This document shows, in pieces, positions 36,735 to 45,035 of a stretch of 64,000 nucleotides of DNA (position 1 is the first letter of the stretch; each line of letters opens with the position of its first letter). The notes under the pieces were generated by a model. It was given only the letters and a program-made list of their open reading frames with translations. It did not search any database and was not told where the DNA came from. A program made the translations under genes and the position numbers. The stretch lies in the NCBI GenBank assembly GCA_002197545.1, contig NFUO01000389.1, positions 1-64,000 of the forward strand, written 5' to 3'. The stretch is from Acidobacteria subdivision 2 bacterium RH1 MAG20 (lineage in GTDB: Bacteria; Acidobacteriota; Terriglobia; Terriglobales; Acidobacteriaceae).

Positions 36735-38531
36735 ATGTGCGGCATAGCCGGTTGCTTCAGTTCCAGAGAAGGTTTTTTCCCCGATGCAGCAGTGCAACAG
36801 AAAGTCCTTGACTCACTCAGGACGAGAGGTCCGGATGGTTCAGGAGCCTGGAAGCATCCGCGCGATAAAGATGTTCTTCTGCATCGCCGTTTATCGATTC
36901 AGGATTTGAGCGAGACTGGCGCGCAGCCGATGCAATCCGCCGATGCGCGTCTGGCAATCACATTCAATGGCGAAATATATAACGTCGATGAATTGCGGCG
37001 CTGGGTTCCGAACTATCCCTTTAAGGGGACTTCCGACACCGAAGTCATTCTGGCGCTGTATGAAAGATTCGGGCATGAAATGCTTGATTTCTTGCGCGGG
37101 ATGTTCGCGTTTGCAATCTGGGATGAGCGCCGGCAGGGATTATTTCTGGCTCGCGACCCATACGGCATCAAACCTCTCTATCTCGCGGAGACCTCGGAGG
37201 GCGTCTGGTTTTCGTCCCAGGTGAAGTCTCTCTTGGACGTTCCTGGAGTCGATCTCTCTCCTGACCCGGCAGGACATGCAGGGTTCTTTTTGTGGGGAAG
37301 CGTCCCCGAGCCGCATACGCTTTATAAAGGAATTCGCTCTCTCCGAAGCGGTTACTCGCTTTGGTTGCAAAGGGACAGCAGGCCCAGATATACCCAGTTT
37401 TCTTCCATCGCCAGGTCCTTGGCCGGAGACACGTCTCTACCGAAAGAGGAATCAAGCCACGCTCGGCTTCAGGAGTCCCTTGCCGACAGCCTCAAATCGC
37501 ACTTTGTCTCGGACGTGCCGGTGGCGATCTTCCTCTCGGCAGGACTCGATTCCTCCACAATTCTGGGCACTGCCGCCAGTAAATTTTGTCCCCGCGACCT
37601 AAGCGCCCTCACTCTCGGTTTCGACGCCTACCAAAATACGTCGAGCGATGAAACCATGGAAGCCAAACAGATCGCGAACTATTACGGGGTCCCGCAGCAA
37701 ATCAAGATGATCACGAGAGCTGACTTTGAGGCCGAATCATCTCGCTTTCTTCACGCCATGGACCAACCTTCCATTGATGGAATCAATACCTACTTCATCG
37801 CCAAAATGGCCAGGGATACTGGATTCAAGGTTGCTCTTTCAGGAATTGGAGGAGACGAACTGTTTGGTGGATATGGAAGTTTTCGGCAGATTCCACGAAC
37901 GGTGAACCTGGTCCGTGCGCTGGGAGTCTCTCGCAGATTCGGCGGGAGCATCAGGAGAGGCACGGAGAGCGTATTGAAGAAACTCACGTCTCCTAAATAT
38001 GCGGGCGTTTTTGAATATGGAGGGACCGTCGAAGGCGCTTATCTCCTTCGACGCAGCTTGTTTATGCCTTGGGAGCTTCCCGATGTTATAGATGCGGACC
38101 TGGCTGCCGCCGGTCTGGAGGAACTCGAACACTCTCAGCTTGAGAGGGAAGAACTGGCGACAGTGAATAAACTTCCATTGCATGCCCAGGTCAGTTTTCT
38201 CGAAAGCACGCGATACATGCGCAACCAGCTTCTGAGGGATGCCGATTGGGCCGGCATGGCTCATTCCGTTGAGATCAGAACACCTTTCGTGGACTACTTT
38301 CTGCTTAAGCAGCTATCGCCGCTCATCTGCTCCCATCGTCCTCCCACCAAGTTGGCAATGGCAGGAACCTTGGATAAGCCTTTGCCTGCCGCGATTCTCC
38401 ACCGAAAGAAGACTGGCTTCGGGGTGCCTGTTCGCGAGTGGCTTTCAGCATCTCTCCCTGAAAAGCCGGAGCGAGGCTTGCGGTCCTGGGCAAAGTTCAT
38501 CTACAAAAACCAATGGACCCGGGCTTATTGA
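36735..38531 (+). CDS. asnB: Asparagine synthetase (glutamine-hydrolysing)
   Basis: Two-domain enzyme of 598 residues. The N-terminal glutaminase domain begins MCGIAGCFSS with catalytic Cys2 and has RGPDG and FNGEIYN motifs; the C-terminal synthetase domain has the ATP pyrophosphatase loop as LSAGLDSST (~residue 267), SAG instead of the more usual SGG, and SGIGGDELFGGYGSF. AGGGATTT precedes the ATG. It is of lower GC than its neighbours and stands alone next to an IS and repeats, suggesting transfer. The variant loop and lone setting fit the AsnB-like enzymes of cell-surface polysaccharide or peptide-modifying clusters as well as free asparagine synthesis. Confidence 0.9.
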   Translation: MCGIAGCFSSREGFFPDAAVQQKVLDSLRTRGPDGSGAWKHPRDKDVLLHRRLSIQDLSETGAQPMQSADARLAITFNGEIYNVDELRRWVPNYPFKGTSDTEVILALYERFGHEMLDFLRGMFAFAIWDERRQGLFLARDPYGIKPLYLAETSEGVWFSSQVKSLLDVPGVDLSPDPAGHAGFFLWGSVPEPHTLYKGIRSLRSGYSLWLQRDSRPRYTQFSSIARSLAGDTSLPKEESSHARLQESLADSLKSHFVSDVPVAIFLSAGLDSSTILGTAASKFCPRDLSALTLGFDAYQNTSSDETMEAKQIANYYGVPQQIKMITRADFEAESSRFLHAMDQPSIDGINTYFIAKMARDTGFKVALSGIGGDELFGGYGSFRQIPRTVNLVRALGVSRRFGGSIRRGTESVLKKLTSPKYAGVFEYGGTVEGAYLLRRSLFMPWELPDVIDADLAAAGLEELEHSQLEREELATVNKLPLHAQVSFLESTRYMRNQLLRDADWAGMAHSVEIRTPFVDYFLLKQLSPLICSHRPPTKLAMAGTLDKPLPAAILHRKKTGFGVPVREWLSASLPEKPERGLRSWAKFIYKNQWTRAY

Positions 38532-38684
38532 ACCAGGCAATACCCAGCCAACAAGGACGCGGAGCAATACGGTGGCTTTTGCATAACGGTCCGTCAGGCT
38601 CTCCATACTCTCATCTCCATAAACCGTGTCCCCGGCGTTATCTGCCGTTCACATCCACGATGCAACGACAATAACCACCCTGCT

Positions 38685-38790
38685 TAATTGCAGCGCCAAC
38701 GGCGCGCTTCATACCAGCATGGGGCATCGCCCCATGAACTCGGTCACGCGATGAAACGAGGGCTGAAAGCCCGCCCTATACATGCTGGAA
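38685..38790 (+). repeat. Intergenic palindromic repeats downstream of asnB
   Basis: The 285-base gap 38532-38816 has no gene. It holds GCGCCAACGGCGCGC, then ATGGGGCATCGCCCCAT, then GGGCTGAAAGCCC, three short hairpins in a row of the kind repeated in acidobacterial intergenic DNA. Confidence 0.5.
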
Positions 38791-38816
38791 ACATCCTCTG
38801 GGCAAATCGATACCAT

Positions 38817-39665
38817 CTAGCGCAAGTGTATCTTCTGCAACATCCCACCCGGAGCGCCGCCGCTCTCGCCCTTCGGTCCCCACGTCCAGTAGAGCGCCAG
38901 ATAGGTATACGTCTCCGCCTGCCCGGCGACACTCCGCCCCGCCGCAAACAGCAGATCGAACCCCGGCTTGAACTCATACGTCCCGCCCAGATCGGCCATC
39001 ATCGCCGACCGTGTAGTGGTAGCGGCCTCGCCTCCCGCGCCGTGCCCAAACAGTTCCACGCCCAGCATCAGCTTCTTGTTCATCTGCCGCTGCACCAGCC
39101 ATCCGGCAAAGGGATAGTTCTTATACCCACTCTGCAGCACGACCCCCTCGCCACCGCCGCCATAGCTCGTCCACGGCCCCCAGCTCTTCTGTATCCAAAG
39201 CGGCACGCGATACCAGGTCGCCCCAACCCCCAGGCCCTTCGCGGCGCTCCCGCTGGGCAACTCGACAAAGGGAAAGATCCCCACCTCAGGCAGTCGCTTC
39301 GTCTCCTTCACAAACCGCACCTTGGCTCCAAGCTCCGTATCGCCGATCCCATAATTCACCGGCCCGCCATTCGGCGCAAAGTTTGCCCCCAGCGGGACCA
39401 CCAGGTGCAGTTGAACATTGGGCACAACGCCCCAGTTCATCTCATAGCTCGGGACCTCCAGCGTCGTCCCACCCGGGACCGTTCCATCCGACAGCTCGAA
39501 GGCATACATCTCAAAGTGCCGGTAAGCCACCGGATCGGGATCGTCCGTCTGAAACGGCGGCCCCGCAAACGCCATCGCCCCATCGAACAGCAACAGCATC
39601 GCCAGCCCACCGCCTCTGCGAAAATTCTGCGACCTTCCCCGGTAACGAAGCACCCCAAACGACAT
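38817..39665 (-). CDS. Outer-membrane beta-barrel (transporter-like) protein
   Basis: About 282 residues: signal peptide region (GGGLAMLLLFDGAMAFAG), conserved start GPPFQTDDPDPVAYRHFEMY, then many amphipathic strands (VQLHLVVPLGANF, IGDTELGAKVRFV, EVGIFPFVELPSGS, TYEFKPGFDLLFAAGRS). The PPFxTDDPxPV opening is shared by a family often labelled transporter or phenol-degradation-type outer membrane protein; substrate unknown. The ATG at 39665 is supported by AGGGGGAAACG; the frame runs to 39806 without support. Confidence 0.8.
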   Translation of the reverse strand: MSFGVLRYRGRSQNFRRGGGLAMLLLFDGAMAFAGPPFQTDDPDPVAYRHFEMYAFELSDGTVPGGTTLEVPSYEMNWGVVPNVQLHLVVPLGANFAPNGGPVNYGIGDTELGAKVRFVKETKRLPEVGIFPFVELPSGSAAKGLGVGATWYRVPLWIQKSWGPWTSYGGGGEGVVLQSGYKNYPFAGWLVQRQMNKKLMLGVELFGHGAGGEAATTTRSAMMADLGGTYEFKPGFDLLFAAGRSVAGQAETYTYLALYWTWGPKGESGGAPGGMLQKIHLR

Positions 39666-39799
39666 CGTTTCCCCCTGCCGCGCCGCAAGTCCGATTATTT
39701 TCTCACCAACCCTGCTATAGCCGTTGCCTACACCTCCAGGCAGTATCGACCTATAGTGGAATTGTAAGTAGTTATGTAAGTAGTTAATCGATAGAGAAA

Positions 39800-39866
39800 T
39801 TGTCATCCTGAGCGAAGCCCTCTCGCAGTTTCATCGCGAGAGGCGAGTCGAAGGACCTGCGGTTTC
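39800..39866 (+). repeat. GTCATCCTGAGCGAAG-type repeat with hairpin
   Basis: TGTCATCCTGAGCGAAG, then CCTCTCGC - AGTTTCATC - GCGAGAGG, then GAGTCGAAGGACCTGC. The loop is nearly the same as in 59091-59099 (AGCTTCATC) and 59698-59706 (AGCCTCATC). A related truncated copy (GTCATTCTGAGCGCAGCGAA) lies at 39949-39970. Confidence 0.75.
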
Positions 39867-40046
39867 TTACGATGCCGAGATTTTCTCGCTATTTTTCACC
39901 ACATTCTATCCAGCCCTCTCGTTTCTATATGTCGATACTGCCTCGGTGTCATTCTGAGCGCAGCGAAGAACCCCTGCATTTTGCTTTTTTACCCTTCCGC
40001 TGCTTTTTGGGTAAAACAAATCCCCAAAAAGCACCAGCAAAATCAC

Positions 40047-40290
40047 TTGTCAAGCCCCAAGACCTCCTAACTCAAACAAAACAAACCAAATAGAGATTGC
40101 CATTTAGTTCCGCTCAACCCGCTAAAATAAACATAGTAGAAAAAAAGAAAAGACATCCCGCATCAATACTTGGCTTAACTCTTTTAGAAAGAATACTTTG
40201 ACCGTAAACTATCTGGAATGAAGACTTTACACTGTAAAGCACCTGAAATGAAGACTTTACGTAATTAAGTATAGGGGAGGGGACACCTCC
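40047..40290 (+). repeat. Leader repeat copy B, with three tandem ~30-bp units
   Basis: The 637-base gap 39666-40302 has no gene. From 40047 it matches copies A and C: TTGTCAAGCCCC, ATTGCCATTTAGTTCCGCTC (40096-40115), CGCTAAAATAAA, CTTTTAGAAAGA. Then three spaced units TTTAGAAAGAATACTTTGAC (40183), TCTGGAATGAAGACTTTAC (40212) and CCTGAAATGAAGACTTTAC (40242), 29-30 bases apart. It ends with a small hairpin GGAGG-GGACA-CCTCC before the ribosome site of the next gene. Confidence 0.6.
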
Positions 40291-40302
40291 AAAGGAGCGA
40301 CC

Positions 40303-41148
40303 ATGACCGACTTCACCGCACGCCGAGCCGCCTTCCGAAAGCTGCATGAGAGCGGCTGCTTCGTCATTCCTAACCCCTGGGACGTAGGCTCAGCGCGCTA
40401 CCTCCGCGGACTCGGCTTCAAAGCACTCGCAACAACGAGCGCCGGTCTCGCCTTCTCACATGGCCTGCCCGATGCCGACTGGGCCGTTCCACGCGACATG
40501 GTGCTCGAGCACATCGCGGAGATCGTCGCCTCGGTCGATCTTCCCGTCAACGCCGACTTCGAATCCGGCTACGCCAACGAGCCGGAGGGTGTAGCCGAGA
40601 GCGTCCGTCTCTGTGTGCAGACCGGTGTCGCCGGGCTCTCCATCGAGGACGCCACCGGCGACCGTGAGGGGCCGCTCTACGATCTGCCCGTCGCCGTCGA
40701 AAGAATCAAGGCGGCAAAGGCGGCCATCAAAGCCTCCGGCGCGGATGTCCTCCTCGTTGCCAGAGCAGAGTGCTATCTCGTCGGCCATCCTGATCCGTTA
40801 GCCGAAGCAATCCGCCGTCTCGAGGCCTACGCCAATGCAGGCGCGGACATGCTCTACGCTCCCGGCGCAGCAAAACGCGCCGATATCGAGGCCATCGTAA
40901 AAGCAGTCCACCCCAAACCCGTCAACATCCTGCTCACCTCCAGCGCCGGACTCAAGATTCCCGAGCTCGCGGAAATTGGGGTAAGGCGCATCAGTGTCGG
41001 CTCCGCGCTGGCACGGGCCGCCTGGACCGGATTCATCCGCGCCGCCCGCGAAATCGCGAACGAGAACAGCATGGCAGGACTGGATAACATCGTTCCCTAC
41101 GCGGAACTGAACGAGTTCTTCCGCAAGGACCTGGCACAGCGGTCATAA
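40303..41148 (+). CDS. Isocitrate lyase/PEP mutase family enzyme
   Basis: A TIM-barrel C-C bond enzyme of 281 residues. FVIPNPWDVGSARYLRGLGF, ATTSAGLAFSHGLPDADWA and the Mg-binding VNADFESGYANEPEGV followed by GLSIEDATGD are typical. This subgroup includes oxaloacetate decarboxylases and 2-methylisocitrate lyase-like proteins; the exact reaction cannot be assigned, and the KKCGH motif of true isocitrate lyase is absent. AAAGGAGCGACC precedes the ATG. Confidence 0.87.
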   Translation: MTDFTARRAAFRKLHESGCFVIPNPWDVGSARYLRGLGFKALATTSAGLAFSHGLPDADWAVPRDMVLEHIAEIVASVDLPVNADFESGYANEPEGVAESVRLCVQTGVAGLSIEDATGDREGPLYDLPVAVERIKAAKAAIKASGADVLLVARAECYLVGHPDPLAEAIRRLEAYANAGADMLYAPGAAKRADIEAIVKAVHPKPVNILLTSSAGLKIPELAEIGVRRISVGSALARAAWTGFIRAAREIANENSMAGLDNIVPYAELNEFFRKDLAQRS

Positions 41149-41186
41149 CCCCTTAACTCCGTCATATCTGCGAAAATAGAAGCAGT

Positions 41187-42311
41187 ATGCCGGAGCACCA
41201 GAGCAGTGACCAGACCATCGCCGTAGCCATGTCCGGAGGAGTCGACTCCTCCGCCGTCGCGGCGCTCCTGCGCGCGCAAGGCCACACGCTCGTCGGCCTC
41301 ACCCTCCAGCTCTGGAACCAGCGCCGCCTCAGCGGCCACGAGGGAATGCCCGAAGCAGTCCAGGGTCGCTGCTGTTCTATTGATGATGTGTATGACGCCC
41401 GACACGTAGCCGAGCAGCTCGACATTCCCTACTACGTCGTCAACCAGCAGGACCGCTTCGAGGCCGATGTCGTCAAGCCCTTCGTAGCCGAGTACCTGGC
41501 CGGACGCACACCTATTCCCTGCACCCTCTGCAACAACCACTTAAAGTTCGATCAACTCCTCGTCACCGCTCGCCAGATCGGCGCCGACCGCATCGCCACT
41601 GGTCACTACGCCCGCAACCGCTTCGACGAAGCCCGCCAGCGCTGGATCCTCTCACGCCCCGCCGACCACTCGAAGGACCAAACCTACTTCCTCTTCGGCC
41701 TCACGCAGGAGCAACTCTCCCGCACGCTCTTCCCTCTCGGCGAGATGCAGAAGCCGGCCGTCCGCGAGATGGCCTCCGAAGCCGGCCTCAACGTAGCCAC
41801 CAAACCCGATTCGCAGGAGATCTGCTTCATCCCCGGCGGCGACTACAGCGCCTTCCTTAAGGCCTACCTCGACGAGCAGGGCGAAGAACTCCCCGACTCC
41901 TCCGGCGAACTGGTCACCACCTCAGGCGAAGTCATCGGCCACCACAACGGCATCCAGAGCTTCACCGTCGGCCAGCGCAAGGGCCTCGGTCTGACCTCGG
42001 TCAACCCGCTCTACGTCCTCGCTATCCACCCTGACAGTCATCAGGTCACTGTCGGCGCCGACGAAGAACTCATGTCCATTCACCTCCGAGCCAACCGCCT
42101 CAACTGGATCTCCATCCCCGAGCTGACCGATGACATCCGCGTCACCATCAAGGTCCGCCATCGCCACACTCCCGCCGCAGCCACTCTGAGCCGAGCCAGC
42201 GATAACACCGTCACGGCCATCTTCGACGAGCCCCAACGAGCCATCACCCCCGGCCAGGCCGCCGTCTTCTATCAGCAAGACGAGGTAGTCGGGGGTGGTT
42301 GGATTTTTTAA
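41187..42311 (+). CDS. mnmA: tRNA-specific 2-thiouridylase MnmA
   Basis: Puts sulfur on U34 of tRNA-Lys, -Glu and -Gln. 374 residues. The PP-loop MSGGVDSSAVAALLRAQGH is at the N-terminus; the first catalytic cysteine is in IPCTLCNNHLKFDQLL (~residue 112), the second in KPDSQEICFIPGGDYSAFL (~210); GQRKGLGL lies in the C-terminal RNA-binding part. All key residues are present. Sulfur would come from a cysteine desulfurase such as the one at 29178. Confidence 0.95.
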   Translation: MPEHQSSDQTIAVAMSGGVDSSAVAALLRAQGHTLVGLTLQLWNQRRLSGHEGMPEAVQGRCCSIDDVYDARHVAEQLDIPYYVVNQQDRFEADVVKPFVAEYLAGRTPIPCTLCNNHLKFDQLLVTARQIGADRIATGHYARNRFDEARQRWILSRPADHSKDQTYFLFGLTQEQLSRTLFPLGEMQKPAVREMASEAGLNVATKPDSQEICFIPGGDYSAFLKAYLDEQGEELPDSSGELVTTSGEVIGHHNGIQSFTVGQRKGLGLTSVNPLYVLAIHPDSHQVTVGADEELMSIHLRANRLNWISIPELTDDIRVTIKVRHRHTPAAATLSRASDNTVTAIFDEPQRAITPGQAAVFYQQDEVVGGGWIF

Positions 42312-42319
42312 GGCCTTAC

Positions 42320-42904
42320 TTACAAATCAACATCGTTGCTGTCGCGGTAACTCCGGTTGGTCCGACCGCGGCCAAAGCCTCTTGCCCGTCCTACCAGAAC
42401 ATCGATACCAGCCTTCAGCCCATTCATCAGCCCATTGAACTCGCGCACGGGAACGCGGATTCCATGCTGCACTGCATTGACGGCCTCTGCGGTCCCGGTC
42501 AGGATCGTGGTCACAATATCGTCGAGCCTTGCTGTCTGCACACGAGCTTTGTTGTTGACATCGCTCAATGTAGCGTCAAACTCCGCCGCCTTGCTGCGAA
42601 CCACATTGCTCGTCTCAACCAGATTCTCCGCGAGGGCCATCATCTTTGGAGCATAGTTCTGAATGAAGTCCTGCGTGCTATCGAGTGCCGGTATTGCCTT
42701 CGCTCGAACCTCCTCCACAATCGCCAATACACGATGGCGTGCCTTGGCTGCGCCTATTGCCATGGCAATGAGAGCGATCGCCTGCGCTACCAGCGCCACA
42801 GCCACCATGCCAACGAAGATCATCAACAACCTGGAGTTGCCCGATGAAATCGAGTCCGCATCCTGCAGCCACATCCCCGACAGAACAAATTGCGCCGCTA
42901 CCAT
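42320..42904 (-). CDS. Membrane-anchored helical protein
   Basis: 194 residues; one membrane helix (LLMIFVGMVAVALVAQAIALI, ~26-46), then a long amphipathic helical region (~55-165; DSTQDFIQNYAPKMMALAEN, VVRSKAAEFDATLSDVNNKA) like DUF948-type envelope proteins, and an Arg/Gly-rich tail (RARGFGRGRTNRSYRD). GAGAGG precedes the ATG. It lies downstream of a YtxH-like gene on the same strand, and both may act in envelope stress. Confidence 0.75.
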   Translation of the reverse strand: MVAAQFVLSGMWLQDADSISSGNSRLLMIFVGMVAVALVAQAIALIAMAIGAAKARHRVLAIVEEVRAKAIPALDSTQDFIQNYAPKMMALAENLVETSNVVRSKAAEFDATLSDVNNKARVQTARLDDIVTTILTGTAEAVNAVQHGIRVPVREFNGLMNGLKAGIDVLVGRARGFGRGRTNRSYRDSNDVDL

Positions 42905-42993
42905 GCAGCCTCTCTTTCAGTACCGCATCACTTCAGAAATTACGAGCCTGACCTTCCATCGTATCCGTGGACGACCAGATGCCGGTCCCGCAG

Positions 42994-43386
42994 TTACGCC
43001 TTGCCAATATCCTGCGTAGTGCTTGAATAAGCTTCTTTACCGGCATCGATCGCGGAGGCAACTTTATTCTGCTGCTCCTTCACCAACCCCTTGCCTTTTT
43101 CAACATACTCTGCCCACTGCGTGCGGCCACGGTCATAATACTCTTTACCGCGATCGACATATTCGCCAACCTGTTGTTTGCCCTGCGCTGCCAGATCGGC
43201 GGCCCGCTCTTTACTCTGCTGGGCCAGAACGGCTGCTCTTTCCTTTGCATCCAGCGCGCTTGCTACGAGGTCCTCGCGCGTTTCCTTGCCAGCCTTTGGC
43301 GCATACAGCACTCCGACAAGGGCACCTACGCCGAGACCCGCCAAGAACCATCCCAATCCGCCTACACTGTTGTCGTTATCTGACAT
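42994..43386 (-). CDS. YtxH-domain protein
   Basis: 130 residues. FLAGLGVGALVGVLYAPKAGKETREDL is the membrane helix and the YtxH signature; a charged helical region with repeats (AADLAAQGKQQVGEYVDRGK, QWAEYVEKGKGLVKEQ) follows. YtxH proteins are general-stress genes in Bacillus; the molecular role is unknown. The ATG at 43386 has AGGAG 8 bases upstream. Confidence 0.88.
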   Translation of the reverse strand: MSDNDNSVGGLGWFLAGLGVGALVGVLYAPKAGKETREDLVASALDAKERAAVLAQQSKERAADLAAQGKQQVGEYVDRGKEYYDRGRTQWAEYVEKGKGLVKEQQNKVASAIDAGKEAYSSTTQDIGKA

Positions 43387-43754
43387 ATTCTTTCTCCTGT
43401 CTTCCCAGAAATGCGAAATCTGCTCTCCGCCTTTATAACTCAATCGGCAGCTAAACTCGCAGCCGCTGCCGAACCTCAAGCATACCTTTTCCTCGCCTGG
43501 AAGAAGCTCGCGCGATGCCGGGTAGCTTCTAGGGAAAGATGCCCTCCCCATGGAATAGGTTGCGCGTTCTCCCCAGCCAGCCATTCGCCCTTCCCTATGG
43601 CAAACTCACCTCGCGCAATCACATCCGTCCTATTCAACAGCAGACTTCCAGCGTGATCGGGATCGCGATACACCTTTCAACCAAGCCAAAGCATCCGATA
43701 CTAATAGAGTGAGTTACAGTATTTTTCATAAGTTCTAGTCCACAACGAGGTCAA
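43387..43754. other. 368-base intergenic region
   Basis: No gene, RNA or clear repeat is visible. It is the divergent promoter region between the YtxH gene and the BON-domain lipoprotein gene. AT-rich sequence around 43700-43735 (GTTACAGTATTTTTCATAAG) probably holds the promoter of the latter. Confidence 0.4.
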
Positions 43755-44885
43755 ATGCACGTGCACGCCTATCGAACACTCTCCGCACCGCGCGCCATCG
43801 CGTCGGCGACCCTTCTCGCTCTCACTCTCAGCTTCGCCGGCTGCAAAAGGGCCGCGCCTCCACCCGATGATGCAGCTCTAAGTTCAGCGCTGCAAACCCG
43901 TATCGCCAGCGACAGCGCCCTCAAGACGGAGGCCATCCAGACCTCCGTCGAGAACGGCGTTGCTACCCTCAACGGTACGGTCAGCAGCGATGCAGCGCGT
44001 TCGCTCGCCTCTGCGGACGCCGCCCAGGTCGCCGGCCTCAAGACCGTGGTCAACAACCTCACCGTTCAGCAGCCAGTCCAGCAACCGACTCCGCCGCCCA
44101 CCCAGGCAGCCGTCGCGCCAGCCCCGGCTCCAGCCCGCATGGCCACAAAGAAACCTGCAGATCGAGTCCGCCCAGAGCGGGTCAAACATTCGCCTGCTCC
44201 CATCGAGCGCGTTTCCCCCGTTCAACAGGCCCGGAACGAGCCACCCTCACCGCCTCAACAGGCGCCACCGCCCCCGCCTGCTCCACCGGCGCCACCTGCC
44301 TTTCGCGATGTAACCGTTCCCGCAGGCACCACGATCCCTATTCGCATGACCCAGACGCTCGACAGCGCCACCACCCAGCAGGGTGAGAGCTTCAGCGGCA
44401 CGGTCGCCACCGACATCATCATCGATGGCCTTGTCGTCATTCCCCAGGGATCGGCCGTCTCGGGCCGGGTCGATGCCGTGCAGGAAGCCGCCCACTTCAA
44501 AGGCAACTCCCTGCTCACAATCGAACTCACGGGCCTCAAACGTCATGGCGAAGATGTCGCCATCGCCACGCAGCCCTACAGCGTAGCCGGGAAGGGACGC
44601 GGCAAGAACACGGCAGAAAAGGTAGGTGGCGGCGCAGCCATCGGCGCAATTCTTGGCGGCATCTTCGGTGGCGGCAAAGGCGCGGCCATTGGAGCGGCTA
44701 CAGGCGGCGGCCTCGGTGCCGGTGCCAATGCCATCACCAAAGGCGAGCAGGTCCAGATACCCTCGGAGACTCTCGTCCGCTTCCATCTCACGAACTCTCT
44801 CTCGCTCCGCGCTTCCACCAGCAACACGCGAAGCACTCCCACCAACCCCAACCTCCAGCAGCGGACCGGCGCTCAGCCGCAATAG
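43755..44885 (+). CDS. BON-domain lipoprotein with glycine-zipper segment
   Basis: 376 residues. Lipoprotein signal peptide with lipobox LSFAGC (Cys ~31), a BON domain (~42-103; TEAIQTSVENGVATLNGTVS), a Pro/Ala-rich spacer (~104-190), a beta-rich domain (VTVPAGTTIPIRMTQTLDSA, IPQGSAVSGRVDAVQEAAHF), and a glycine-rich segment (AIGAILGGIFGGGKGAAIGA) like glycine zippers. Likely periplasm-facing membrane protein with a cell-envelope role; partner unknown. Confidence 0.85.
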   Translation: MHVHAYRTLSAPRAIASATLLALTLSFAGCKRAAPPPDDAALSSALQTRIASDSALKTEAIQTSVENGVATLNGTVSSDAARSLASADAAQVAGLKTVVNNLTVQQPVQQPTPPPTQAAVAPAPAPARMATKKPADRVRPERVKHSPAPIERVSPVQQARNEPPSPPQQAPPPPPAPPAPPAFRDVTVPAGTTIPIRMTQTLDSATTQQGESFSGTVATDIIIDGLVVIPQGSAVSGRVDAVQEAAHFKGNSLLTIELTGLKRHGEDVAIATQPYSVAGKGRGKNTAEKVGGGAAIGAILGGIFGGGKGAAIGAATGGGLGAGANAITKGEQVQIPSETLVRFHLTNSLSLRASTSNTRSTPTNPNLQQRTGAQPQ

Positions 44886-45035
44886 CTGGACCGGCAGCAT
44901 CAAACGCTACGTGGCGGCGAATTGTGGCGATCGCCGCCACCTCACAGGCGGAATTTTCCTGTCGTCACTCATGTAGACTTGGTATCAGCAGGCCAGCAAA
45001 AAACCCGCGTACGATGCTGCTTTTACCAGAAGAAA

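Noticed and set aside
36570..38640. Similar sequences around CCGTATCCCC (upstream) and CCGTGTCCCC (downstream) as ends of an asnB-carrying element
   Set aside because: The match is short and interrupted, with no target duplication; not enough to call element ends.
40183..40262. Spaced repeats considered as a small CRISPR array
   Set aside because: Units are degenerate, the period of 29-30 bp leaves almost no spacer, no cas genes are near, and the motif recurs in other leader copies.
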